A stretch of 64,000 nucleotides of DNA from Paralithodes platypus (GCA_032716605.1 CM064551.1:46552898-46616897); one strand, 5' to 3'. Numbered from the stretch's first letter, positions 44,891 to 55,907 are shown. The notes: generated by a model not told the origin, from the sequence alone. A program made the numbers and translations.

Positions 44891-45690
44891 TGTAGTCTAT
44901 AGTGTTTTTTCAGCTACTTTCGGGACCATCCATCGGGGACCTGATTTCTGTCGAATATGAATATGGACAAGGGGAGCGGTTTGTTTACTATTATCCTTCC
45001 TTTCTCTCCCAACTTGATAGATTTAGCCAAAAAAAACACACAAAAAACCTCTGGCACTGGCAGAAGCACACCGTCAAAATTGGCTGGCACTCAGCGGGTT
45101 AATATGAATTCAAGTTGTGTTATGAATAATATTGATATTAACATCAATAATGATGTGGAATATATGCAAAGGATATATGATGACAAATAATAATATACAG
45201 ATTGATATCCAACATTAAATATAAATAAATACAAGATATAAATTAAATAGAATATACACTCCATACACTCCTGTTAACTTCCTGTAGACTCGCGGTTCAT
45301 CTCGTGTAAACACGTGTAAACTCATGTAAACTCCTGTGACACTCGTGTAGACTCGCACTATTCGTATCCTGGAATGTGACCGTTATTTTTCAAATTTCGG
45401 CGGTGCGTGTTGGGGTCGTGTTACACTCGCCGACACTCGAGGATACTCCTGTGAACTCGTGTAAACTCATGTAAACTTGTGTAAACTAGTGTTATATTTG
45501 TGTTATATGCGTGTTTACTCGCATCAAATGCTACTCGCGTTGGGTTCGGGCTCCATCATGGTGAGTATGCGGCGAGTGTGACTCGCGTTGGCCTCGCGCT
45601 CTGACTCGCCAATGTGTGAACCTTGCATAAGTCTACATTATCACTGAAATAGTTACTAGAAACTGTTAATATGGGGACAGATTGCAGTGG

Positions 45691-45790
45691 AACCTAGCCT
45701 AACCTAGGTTAGATTAACCTAGCCTAACCTAGGTTAGATTAACCTAGCCTAACCTAGGTTAGATTAACCTAGCCAAACCTAGTTTGTATA
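45691..45790. repeat. 25-bp tandem repeat with CCTAACCTAGG core
   Basis: Period 25 bp, about 3.5 units, each AACCTAGCCTAACCTAGG plus TTAGATT. Built of TTAGG/CCTAA words in both orientations. It lies directly beside the first transposase piece, probably in its intron. Confidence 0.85.
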
Positions 45791-45889
45791 TATGAAACCT
45801 AGGTTGATTACAGATTAGATCAGATTAACCTACCCTCACTAACCTATCTTAACCAAGTTTAAGTTAGGTTAAAAAGCTGTGATTTTGTT

Positions 45890-46135
45890 GCTTTTTGCAA
45901 GCTTTTTCGGCAAGAGTTGTGTTATCGGGCATACCACTACCGACACACAGCATAACTAGGCTATAACTCATCTCTAAAACATTAACCTAACCAAACAACC
46001 TAACATTGTATTAATGTAGAATAGGTTAGGTTAGGTTCTTTAGTTAGGTTAAGTGTTTATAGATGATTTATGCTGTATGTCCATGGTGGTACGCCCGATA
46101 AGACAACCCTTACCGCGCTTTTTCCCCACAAATTC
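45890..46135. mobile_element. Foldback element (~245 bp)
   Basis: The arms are inverted repeats: TTATCGGGCATACCACTACC near 45923 versus GGTGGTACGCCCGATAAG near 46085, continuing through CATAACTAGGCTATAACTC against its degenerate complement. The loop contains CCTAACC and GGTTAGG words. No ORF. Confidence 0.65.
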
Positions 46136-46346
46136 CCTCTCTTCATAGCCTTGCCGACTAGGGGGGGCCTTGGTATTGAGTGAATAATAGTAGATAAATA
46201 TTAATCTCAGCTAGTTTTCATTATCACCGAAGGATAGATATGAAGACAGACTATAAAACGAATGATATTAAATATTGGTGAAAGAGCTGTTGGTCCCCAA
46301 AAAGTAACATTTACCGTAGGCCTATCCTGTAGCTTAGACTCGCAAG

Positions 46347-47288
46347 ATGGCGGGAGGGATGAAGGGTGCGGGCGTAGCCCTCTCTCTATGTATCATCCTT
46401 CTCAACATCCAGAGGGGCTATGCTGATATACAGGTGCAGAGGGGACCGGTAGTGTACCAGGTCAACCCTAAAGAAGTATTGAGGGACCTCGTCACACAGA
46501 AATCACACACGAGTGAAATTTCTGTCACCATTCCTGCCTGGTCTATTTCATATATCGGGAAGACGCCGCGACTGGGCAAATACTCTGGCACAACCTTGCT
46601 ACAACACCTATTGTGCTACACTCTAATTAGCTGCGGAGATGTAGAGACCAACCCCGGCCCTAGTTCAACGTTGAAGAAACCTCACCACCAAACAAGTAAG
46701 GCAGACACCGACATTTCAACAGTCCCTAGCAGTAAAATTCGTTATAACAAACTGGGCCAGCAGGTACCCCAGCCTCCGGCCGTCACACTCCAATTCAACC
46801 CACAACACAATCCAACACTATCGGTGGCTCAACATGTAACTGGAGCAGCTAGGAAGAAAGGCACCAGTCGCAACAACATCAACAATGGAGCAGCATTAGC
46901 AGCCAGGAATAAGGACAACATCATCAAACAGCAAATACAGGTGGGGCAGGGAGGGGTCACAGGGGGAGACATAGCCACAGACAGTCCCCACCCTAGCAGC
47001 ACAGCTGATCACCACACCGCCAGACGTACGACGAACAATACAAAGAATCTATGTACAGTGTGCGATATTAGATTCAACAAAAGGAGTCCAACATCACAAT
47101 GTAGTATTTGTAATGAAACAGCACACGATCGATGTTCTTATGTTAACAGCAGAAAAGAAATGGAATGCGATAAATGCAGGGAATTAGCAATTACCCACTC
47201 CACCAACTCTAGCATTACCATTAATACCACAGATATCGGCGACCCAAGTAGCACAACATGCAACAAGAACAACAATAAAAACAGGTAG
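46347..47288 (+). CDS. LINE ORF1 with signal-like N-terminus, 2A-like motif and PHD-like finger
   Basis: 313 residues. The N-terminus is hydrophobic and signal-peptide-like (residues ~8-26, 'GVALSLCIILLNIQRGYA'). A 2A-like ribosome-skipping motif is at ~83-105, with D98-V-E-T-N-P-G-P105 preceded by 'LLQHLLCYTLISCG'. Skipping would separate residues 1-104 from the rest. Residues ~230-275 form a C4HC3 finger ('CTVC', 'CSIC', 'H', 'C', 'CDKC'). The middle is Asn/His-rich and polar. 2A sequences are known in some APE-type non-LTR elements. Start chosen at 'MAGGMKG' because it opens the signal-like segment. Confidence 0.8.
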   Translation: MAGGMKGAGVALSLCIILLNIQRGYADIQVQRGPVVYQVNPKEVLRDLVTQKSHTSEISVTIPAWSISYIGKTPRLGKYSGTTLLQHLLCYTLISCGDVETNPGPSSTLKKPHHQTSKADTDISTVPSSKIRYNKLGQQVPQPPAVTLQFNPQHNPTLSVAQHVTGAARKKGTSRNNINNGAALAARNKDNIIKQQIQVGQGGVTGGDIATDSPHPSSTADHHTARRTTNNTKNLCTVCDIRFNKRSPTSQCSICNETAHDRCSYVNSRKEMECDKCRELAITHSTNSSITINTTDIGDPSSTTCNKNNNKNR

Positions 47289-47329
47289 CACTCGCAAATA
47301 CATCAACAGGGAAGCAGCATCAACGGACA

Positions 47330-50300
47330 ATGAAAACAACAACAACAACAACAGAAAACAACCACAGCCCGACCGCGAGCATCCTACTACTCTCTCCCGC
47401 ACAAACAGCTGATCGACGCGGACCAAACCACACCTCCAGTCGTATGATAAACAGTAAGAAAAAACTATGTATAGTCTGTAATATTGGTTTCATCAATAGG
47501 AATTCACTTTTACAATGCAACAGTTGTAATGAAATTGTTCATAACCGACGTACTTACGTTAACAGTAGAAACAAAGTTGAATGTGTTAAATGTAGGAACT
47601 CAGCTGTACAACATCGCGAAACCATTTGTTTTATTTGTGAATCACTCATAACACGACGTCAGAAGATCCAAAACTGTGTAAAGTGTAAACAGGTAGCTCA
47701 CATGAAGTGCATCTCTAAGAAAACCAACAGTGAAGAACGTGAATTCCTTTGCAATAAGTGTGCCTTGCATCCATTACCGAATATTAATGTAAATGATCCA
47801 AGTATTAACAACTCAGAATCCAGCCAGGACACATTCAAAATCAAAGATGAATACAGAGTGTTCACCAACAAAGGGCTCCATCTTATCCACATTAACGCCA
47901 GATCAATGTACCATAAATTGTCAGAAATAAACTTGTTAGCTAATAAGGCCAAAGCTTCAATAATTGCAATCACAGAAACCTGGCTGGATTCAAGTATAAA
48001 CGATGGTGAAATAAACATTCAAGGTTTCAACATGGTTAGGAATGATCGCAATAGGCATGGGGGAGGAGTATGTCTGTATGTAAAAAACAACCTCACACAC
48101 ACAACTAGGACCGACCTCCATGTAGAAAATCACGAAGCTCTGTGGATCGACCTACACCTGCCGAGGACAAGACCCATCACAATTGGAGTATGCTATAGGC
48201 CACCAGCCGACACACAATTCTTGACCAAATTTGAACGAACTTTGTCATCGCTAGACCCTCGGAATGAATCCATCATACTAGGGGATTTTAACCTGTGTTA
48301 CAAACAACGAAATGATAGGCTTGTACGAGAATATAGGCATATACTGACAATGCACAATCACAAACAACTCATCACAACCCCCACACGTATCTCTGAGAAC
48401 ACTGCCACAATATTAGACCACATAAACTGTAACAGAGAGGACAAAATATCCCAATCAGGGGTTATACAGACTGGGATAAGTGATCACTTCGTCACATATT
48501 GCACACGGAAAACCACAAAAATTACCCTAGAGAATCACAAGATTATCAAAACAAGGTCACTCAGAAACTACAATAAGGAAACATTTCTGGACATTTTATG
48601 GAATACAGACTGGTCTCCAGTGTTTGGAAGTACAAACGTTAATGACGCATGGGTTGGCTTCAGAACCATCATCACAAACATCCTAGACGAAATAGCTCCT
48701 CTGAAAGACATACGAATTAAAGCAAGGTCAGACCCATGGATCAACAATGACATACTACACCATCTGGAACACAGAGACAATATGTTAAAAAGGCTAGCGA
48801 AACATAGACAGGATCAAGGTCTGAAACATGAGTTCAACAGGGCCAGGAATAAACTAAGTAGGAAAATGAAATCAGCGAAAAATAATTATTTTCACAATAA
48901 GGCAGAGGAATATCAGAATAACCCAAAGAAACTATGGAGGCACCTAAAAACGACAGGCTACAGCAACAAGACAAGGGATTCGTCTAACACTAATATTGCT
49001 CTCACCATTAATGATCAGGTTTGCCACGATAAACGACAAATTTCAACCTACTTCAACTCCTCTTCACTTCCATAGCAAACACACTTGCACAGAACCTACC
49101 TCAACCTCTCAATAAATACACGACAACAACGGCCACCTTTCGTAATTTCTACAGAGATAAAGACATACACCCGAACACATTTAGATTGCAAAATGTTACA
49201 CCAAAATACACTTTTGACGAGCTGTCTAACCTAAATGTACATAAGAGCACAGGACCAGACAAAATTCCTGCCAAATTTCTACGAGATGGAGCCATTGGTA
49301 TAGCAGGCCCCCTAACCCACATCATCAACTTGTCAATTAACACCAACACAGTACCTGCTGAACTGAAGGAAGCTATTGTAACCCCTCTATTCAAGAAAGG
49401 AAATAAACTAGAAGTTGGCAACTACAGACCAGTTAGCATATTATGTATTGTATCTAAAATCCTTGAAAGAGCGGTATACACCCAAATTGAACACTACCTC
49501 AAACAAAATGATCTATTCTATAAGTTTCAATCAGGTTTCAGATGCATGTACTCGACAGACTCCTGTCTCATCCACTTAACGGATCACATTCGTAAAGAAA
49601 TGTCTAAAGGTAACTACACCGGTATGGTTCTTCTTGATCTACACAAAGCGTTTGACACAGTAGACCATGATATCCTATGTAATAAACTACAAGCAATGGG
49701 CATAGGGTCTGTGAACTGGTTTAAATCTTATCTTAGTGGTAGAACCCAAAGAGTCAAAATTGATGATAATATATCTGATCCTATGCCAATTAACTGTGGG
49801 GTCCCGCAGGGAAGCATCCTTGGTCCCTTACTCTTTCTCTGTTATGTGAACGACATGGAACTGAGCGTCTCATGTAAATTATTACTGTATGCAGACGACA
49901 GCGTGCTTCTGGTTTCAGGAAAAGACCCAATAAGTATTGCCGCTTCACTTTCCAAAGAACTAGCATCATGTAGTGAATGGCTAGTGGACAATAGACTATC
50001 TCTTCACCTGGGCAAGACGGAAGCCATCTTATGTGGAACAAAACGCAAACTGAAAGACATTGTGGGCTTCTCGGTCAACTGTAATGATATTCCTATAACA
50101 ACAGTGTCACAAGTTAAATATCTCGGACTGAAACTGGACGCGAGTTTGTCAGGTGAACCAATTTTGGAATCTATCCTGAGTAAGTGTAGAGCACGTATAA
50201 AATACCTGTATAGACAGGTGGGATGCTTGCCCGCGGAGACCAAAAAGACCCTCTGCCCAGCGCTTGTTCAATGTCATTTTGACTATTCTGTGTCATCCTG

Positions 50301-50757
50301 GTACTCTGCATCATCTAAATCAGCACAGCACAAACTTCAGGTCACTCAAAATAAAATGGTTAGGTTCATGCTGAACCTAGGACCCAGATCACATGTTGGC
50401 CAGGAACAACTTCAGTCACTAGGTGTGCTCAATGTCTCTGACAGGGCCAAACAAATCAGGCTAACTAATGCCTTCAAAAATTTCTATGACAGAGCTCCAG
50501 AGTATCTAAAGAATGATTTTGTTAAAGCAAATGAGGGGAGTGGACATAATACAAGAAACATGATGTTTAATTTTAAGGTCCCGAGAATCCAAGGAGAGGG
50601 TAAGCAAACATTCTTCTTCACTGCCATCAAAGACTGGAACGACCTACCCCAGTCAGTCCGTGAAAAGAGAACACTGTATTCCTTCAGACGTAGCCTGAAG
50701 GAACACCTGAACCGGACAGCTGCGAGAAGGGAGCACCAAGCTTATGTCTACTACTAA
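47330..50757 (+). pseudogene. LINE ORF2: PHD-like fingers, endonuclease, reverse transcriptase (one frameshift)
   Basis: First part (47330-49075, 581 residues): two C4HC3-like fingers, one a degraded duplicate of the ORF1 finger (His-x2-Arg instead of His-x2-Cys), then an apurinic endonuclease with 'INARSMYHKL', 'ITETWLD', 'GVCYRPP', 'ILGDFN' and 'ISDHF'. Second part (49186-50757): RT with 'TGPDKIPAKFLRD', 'LDLHKAFDTVDHD', 'GVPQGSILGPLLF' and YADD at 49888-49899. The two parts are in different phases; a small indel near 49050-49070 separates them, and the second frame is open from about 49075. Otherwise the catalytic motifs look intact. Confidence 0.87.
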
Positions 50758-51051
50758 ATACGACATAAGAGATAGACAAACCAAACTGAAATGATTACTG
50801 ATTACGGATTACTGATATTTACTATAGGATGTAAGGTATCTTAAAATAACCCCCTAGAAATACTTTCTCTAAAGTATCTATTTCTTTATCCTCCCCATTT
50901 CCCCAGCTAACCTAATCCCACAAGGACCCCAATGGAAATACGCCTAACGGCCTTATTGGGCTATCCTTAGTTGGAATTATGCAAGGTTGGTACATGTCCT
51001 ATTTATAACAAACTATGTGGTACCAACTCTGTAAATTGCTAACTGAATAAA

Positions 51052-51090
<39 letters not shown>
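50758..51090 (+). other. LINE 3' region with (ATT)n tail
   Basis: The segment GACCCCAATGGAAATACGCC...GGGCTATCCTTAG (50933-50980) is almost the same as part of the SINE at 59137-59376. It is the likely recognition end for the LINE RT. Ends in ~13 ATT units. Confidence 0.8.
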
Positions 51091-51092
<2 letters not shown>

Positions 51093-51342
51093 ATATGCAA
51101 GCTACTCGGTTTCGTCTTTTTAACACCCTGTACTTAAGAGTAAAGCTACTTAATTCAGTGTTTCACTATCACCGTGGTGTTTGTTTACAGGTTCCATTTG
51201 TGTCAATATACTTTCTATTCAAATACTCATGCGAGGGGATACAATGCGGTAGGTAATTTGTTTCACTTGATACACGTATACTCTTTCACCCAATTTACTT
51301 AATTTATTTGACGTTTTTATTGTTATTCGCTTCACCACTTGC
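51091..51342. other. Noncoding stretch 3' of the minus-strand THAP exon
   Basis: Probably intron of the THAP gene interrupted by the LINE. No further THAP coding sequence seen. Confidence 0.4.
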
Positions 51343-51407
51343 CTGTGGAATGTTATAGAGGCACTACGCTCCCTTTGCGTGCATCCATAGGCTGAACAAG
51401 CTGGCAT
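51343..51407 (-). CDS. First THAP exon (minus strand), possible transposase exon 1
   Basis: Encodes 'MPACSAYGCTQRERSASITF' plus His, the N-terminal strand of a THAP finger with the first two zinc ligands (Cys4, Cys9). The exon appears to end after 'FH-R' at CACAG/GCAAGT, a match to the rare GC-type splice donor. THAP genes often have an intron at about this point. Same strand as the transposase C-terminus, 5.6 kb downstream before insertions, so it could be the start of that gene. The remaining THAP exon was not found. Confidence 0.5.
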
Positions 51408-51569
51408 TGTGTGACTTTGTGTCTAAAAATCAGACATCACAACATCAGCTAATCCAATGTTTTGAGTCAAAGGGGGGTAGGGAGATAGCGGACCAATAGC
51501 GTGCTAGCGTCAGGGCTGTGACGTCATGTCGCCTCCTTATATCATACCTCCATGACGGGGACATGATCG

Positions 51570-51797
51570 CTAGCGTCCGCCGCGGCTCCGAGTAGTGTAA
51601 ACAAGGCGGACGGTAATCACAGCTGCTTCTCCCTCCTCTCCTGCTGCTGGATCTCGTCCTACAGGTTTATACATATAAGCCTGGACACCACCAATATTCA
51701 TCACTTGAGGTTCTTTGCCATAATCACGGTTATCACCCTCAATATTGGCAAACGAATCGGAACTACTGTCACTATCCTCCATTTCCACCTGTCAGAA
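51570..51797 (-). CDS. Exon resembling the P2X7-like C-terminal domain start (minus strand)
   Basis: Frame from the Met at 51788: an acidic Ser-rich start ('MEMEDSDSSSDSFANIEG') then 'NIGGVQAYMYKPVG', reminiscent of the short motif preceding P2X7-like intracellular domains in many invertebrate proteins. A splice acceptor-like TTCTGACAG ends at about 51798, just upstream. No clear donor was found. Ty3 element 2 inserted 147 bp upstream of the Met. A TGACGTCA (CRE-like) site lies at about 51519. Tentative. Confidence 0.4.
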
Positions 51798-51939
51798 GAG
51801 CTTGTTGTGTTCCTGGGCATACGTCATCAGAGCGCTTAAACTTCGAATCCAGAAAAGTGTCACCCATATCCTATTTTGGCCATTATATAAATAATTAAGC
51901 CATTGTAGCAGAAAATATTGCACCAAAAGCTATAGTGCA

Positions 51940-54900
51940 TAAAATGCCACAGGAACGCTGTGGTACGAAAATCCTGAGAGCGAAACCTCCAACCCTAACG
52001 AGCCACAGGAACAAAAATCCTGAGAGCGAAACTACCATCCCCATCGAGATCCCAGGCCCCTTTTTCCTTTCCCGATTTGGTCTCTCTCTCTCTCAATTCA
52101 TTCCACATATTATACGTCTCTCAATCACAGTCTTCTAATATACAAACCACAATACTTTACTCACTGATATTCTTGATGTACCACCTAAGTATGTATTTAA
52201 TTAGGTAACCACCATACAGACTATAATACTTTCATTGTGTAGGTTCGAGGCGATCTAAGACACCTTAACTTCCATTTCACACCAAATCAGATCGTGATTA
52301 CGTCAGCCCTGTATTTAGTTATATAACAATCATAGCCCCCCAATTCTAAGTCTCTAACCTCCCGTGGTTTTATCCACTAACTATAGATTCCCAACCTTTA
52401 ACCACGACTCTATACACCCTAAAATGCCCCAGAACGAGAAGCCCACCACAGAAGCCACGAGCGAACACCACACAGAAACACCCGAAAGAAAGGTCCACAG
52501 AACGAAAGGACCAGCTGACCGAGCCAGCCAATTCAGAAAGGCCCAAGCCCGCAGGGCTAAGCAGCTCCAGGCCGCACCTACATACCTCTTCTAAACTGAC
52601 CATTTTCCACACCTCACGTACACTACCCCCTCGTGTCCTACACTCCTAACTACAAAGATGATGAACAGGAATATACATTCATATTAAAAACACCCATGCC
52701 CTGTCCCTACGTTGAGCCAATGCCAACACATCAGACAGCCATAATTATATCTATGTATGTTCTTACATCCGAGAAGTAGATGTTATATATCTTAGAAGTT
52801 AAAACACCCACGCCTGTCCATAGACCTTGTATATCATTTCCCATGACGAGTATAGATATATGTAACCCGTGCTCAGTCGCCCCCTTGCATTGTTCCTCTA
52901 GTAACTAAGTGTCTCTATAATATTAACTGCCACCAGTATTGATACGACATAGCGGCACTGTCCTTGTGTCGTATTGTGCCAAGTACAGATCAACCAGGTT
53001 TCATCACCTTATTAGGACGACGACTATAATGTCGTCGTTCATCGATGTATGCAATCCTTAGTTTAAGTATTAATATTAACATTCCCTAACATCTTGTCTT
53101 GCCAGACTAAGCTTTCTGAAGACCCATCGCCCCATAAATCTATGTATTCAATCCTTAGGTTAAGTATCTTTATCCGCCATTGTGTTCACCTTTTTCCATT
53201 TACTTTTCCACAATTGTCATACGTCTTACACTTGCCTCCTTCGTATTCACAGTCCACACTACGCCAATTTGCTTCGTGTCAGACACCTCTTACCCCAACC
53301 AGAGATTGTATAGATAACCTTGTTACCAGTATCTGTCATAAGTACCTCGAAACAATAACTAAGTACCCCTACGAACTGCCGCTTTTTTTGGTATATATAT
53401 TTCATAGAAAACGCAGTTCCCAGGGCCAACTAATAGTATCCATAACCCCTCGTCCTGACGAAGAATAATACACCATGTTTTTCCCCACTTTACCCACAGT
53501 CAAGCACACACCTACAGTTCACCTCCTTCTCCCCCCCCCCCCCCAGCCCCACAGTCTACATAATTCTATCTTTTCCAGACTCATATACCACCCCATAGTT
53601 GCATTCCCCGGTAGCATTTGGCTAACGTACTTTCACTGCCTTTTCAAACTCCAATATCAACTGCAGCCTAATGCCACCCCCACGCCCAGAAACCTTACGG
53701 TCAAATTCCCCTATAGCCCCCCTGAACTCCTCCCCTCTCATTATAAGACCCCGCGCTTCTCTACTCTTGTCCGACCTAGCCTCTCTCTCATACCTCTTGA
53801 AGATCCTTGAATTTTCCGTTGCTAACGCTCTCCAACCTTTTATATATACTCCTATCCAGCCTACCTTCACTTAGTAGGCCAGAACAACATTAGAACTTTA
53901 CTAACCCCTTGCATGCCATCTATTCTCTTACAACCCATTCACAACCCTGCACCCAATGGTCGTCGGTGCGAGGCTAGCCGCCTCACCAGTAACTAACTTC
54001 TATTGCCATACTTCCAGATAAATGTGGCAGAGTTAGCAACCCAGTCTCCACCACATCCAGCAAACCCTACAAATAACAACCAACCGAGTAAAACCAGCTA
54101 GCCAAGGCACCTTCGGTTTTGGTATTAAGGACACCCACATCTGTCTCATACACAGAGGGTTATTACAAACACTGGTGATATGGCAAGCCCCTAGCCACAG
54201 CCGCCGGACGACTATCACAGAGAGAGGGCGCCCAGCTACCCCTTTTTACCAACCCGAGGAGGGAGACCCCCACCCCCGCGGAGGTATACCTGACCCCCTG
54301 TTTTGACTTCTGAGTCATTGCCAGGTAGCACAGCAATTCTTCCTATCAATGAAGTAACCATGCATGACTAACACCTTTACTAACCTCTATTAACTCACAA
54401 TAAACCATTTACCTTTCTTGCATACTCTGATCACTAAATTAGCATCTCAGCTATACCATAGAATGAAGATTGAACAATCTATGAGAGACGCTCCTATCAC
54501 AGCTGTCCCCATCCTCCTCGCAAAGTAGATCCAGTCTCTCTCCCCTAAATACTTCCAGTATAGCCAAAATAGTACCTCTTACTAAGGCTCAGTTATATTA
54601 AAATATGAAGGCTTCCTATAGCCATGTGCCACAACAGTAATCACCATCTTACCTAGTCCCCATATCTTTTGAGAGCTCAAATAAGTCCATAAGACTCGAG
54701 ATCCCTATTGTCTACAGGGTCCAGAACCGAGCCTATAAACCTAGCTCCCGCCCCCAGTCAAATCAGTTGAAAGCTAGACACCAACCAGGGGTCACTACCC
54801 TGAAGTTAACCTCTAGCTCTGCCCTTGTGTTGTTCCGGAGTTGAGAGATTCCAGAGCCGGCAGACTCCGTGGCAGAGAAGACTAATAGAAGCATCTGTCC

Positions 54901-55826
54901 ATGTACAAGTCCTAACGTGCACCTTATAACCTTCACACAAATTCGTGGGTATATAAGTGTGTAGCCAGCACCGATCGTCAAAAGATCCGACTTGAGAACT
55001 TCCTACATTTTGGACCACCTGGACGGCCGAGGAACCAGTCGTTAGCCCCCAACATCACCGGAAGCAAGATAACCAGGACCAGACCTACAAATACTATTCA
55101 AGATTCAAGTTACTAGTACTAAGTGTTATAGTACCAGTTTGACACTCACTTATTAACTTTCTATGAATTGGCTATAACCTTGCCCAGTGTAACTCATATT
55201 TAACCATTCCATTTGGGACGTACTAAGCGTATCAGTGTTCATTAATTAACAGGCGACATTGACTCTCGTAATTACCTTATTCAGATATTAAAACTCTATT
55301 GATATCTAACGTTCGCCCACTGATTTGTGTTCTACGTATTTCTGCCATAAGAATATAAACCTTAGATCAGTACCCCCATGAGGTTACTAGAGATTCCGTG
55401 TTCTATAATATACGCGTGTCTAATCCTAACTGTGAGCTGCTACTTGGGCACGAGACCAGCCAGTAAGAGATCAAATCAGTGAAATTGAATTACATGAATA
55501 TATTGAGGTCTTCCAGTAAAATAAAACTTGCTAATTAAACCCGTGATCAGAAGAGTATACCTGAACGTTGGAAGTGGGAGACTAGGCTCCATCCAGATCC
55601 ACTAATGCTAGCAGTTCCCTTCTATTAATTGTTTTGTACGAGAATTACTATCTTTCCATGCTCTTTATTTACTTACTTCAATAAACGTGAACTTGTGTCA
55701 TGTTACCGTGTGTTTATTTTGTGTTCTCTATTCCTCATACCTTGTATTGTGCATGCAGCCTTATATACCCAGTCATTTAGAACTCACATTACCCAAGTTA
55801 AACCTGTAGAAAAACAGGGCATAACA
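51940..55826 (+). repeat. 5' LTR of Ty3 element 2
   Basis: 3887 bp. The first ~480 bp (starting TAAAATGCCACAGGAACG) has no counterpart in element 1; then TAAAATGCCCCAGAACG at 52420 matches the very start of the element 1 LTR. The first 130 bp holds two copies of CACAGGAAC...AATCCTGAGAGCGAAAC. Contains the 56-codon ORF (52424-52594) and TATA box (54950). Confidence 0.92.
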
Positions 55827-55907
55827 TTGGCGGCAGCGGTGGTTCTTGATTCGGATAAAAGGTTGCAATACATTGCAAGTTTGGAACAGCCAGAACACGA
55901 GAACATC

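Larger units (their letters stand above)
35614..45098. mobile_element. TTAA-flanked MITE (CCCGCTGAGTGCC ends) split by DIRS copy 2
   Basis: Flanked by TTAA at 35610-35613 and 45099-45102. Ends CCCGCTGAGTGCCAG and CTGGCACTCAGCGGG are inverted repeats. The left part (35614-35636) and right part (44286-45098) total about 0.84 kb, and the right part contains the 148-bp tandem repeats. Relatives at 28067 and 62716 are unoccupied at the DIRS insertion point. Confidence 0.75.
35222..45627. mobile_element. TAA-flanked Harbinger-like TIR element containing nested insertions
   Basis: The ends are inverted repeats of about 47 bp with two mismatches, starting TGCAAGGTTCACACATTGG at 35222 and ending with its complement at 45627. 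TAA occurs on both sides (35219-35221, 45628-45630), the 3-bp duplication typical of PIF/Harbinger elements. Subterminal regions are packed with GTAGACTCGCGT- and GACACTCGTG-like words. Without the nested MITE it would be about 0.9 kb with no transposase. It lies in the P-like transposase exon. Confidence 0.75.
33709..45694 (-). pseudogene. P/THAP9-like transposase C-terminal exon, split by three insertions
   Basis: Minus-strand coding sequence in three pieces: 45694-45628, 35219-35030 and 34143-33709. When each insertion and one copy of its target duplication is ignored, the reading phase is continuous. The middle piece has 'KIVAYIAGFVVFRLKQC', the last 'CEACINAL', 'YLVKLKSRGSLIFPSDDV' and 'CITCEKFFRKHV', the conserved C-terminal region of P-element/THAP9 transposases. 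The catalytic core is not found. The first piece follows a TAG that could be a splice acceptor, just beside 25-bp repeats. Stop at 33711-33709. Confidence 0.78.
46190..51090 (+). mobile_element. APE-type LINE (CR1/L2/Jockey group), nearly full length
   Basis: Two coding regions (ORF1 with a 2A-like motif; ORF2 with PHD-like fingers, apurinic endonuclease and RT), then a ~330-bp 3' region ending in an (ATT)n tail (about 51047-51087). The 5' boundary is not certain; no flanking duplication was found. Damage is light: one frameshift in ORF2, plus an ORF1/ORF2 duplication. Confidence 0.85.

Noticed and set aside
46020..46050. Interstitial telomere (TTAGG)n
   Set aside because: Only two or three GGTTAGG units within a foldback element loop; too short and irregular.
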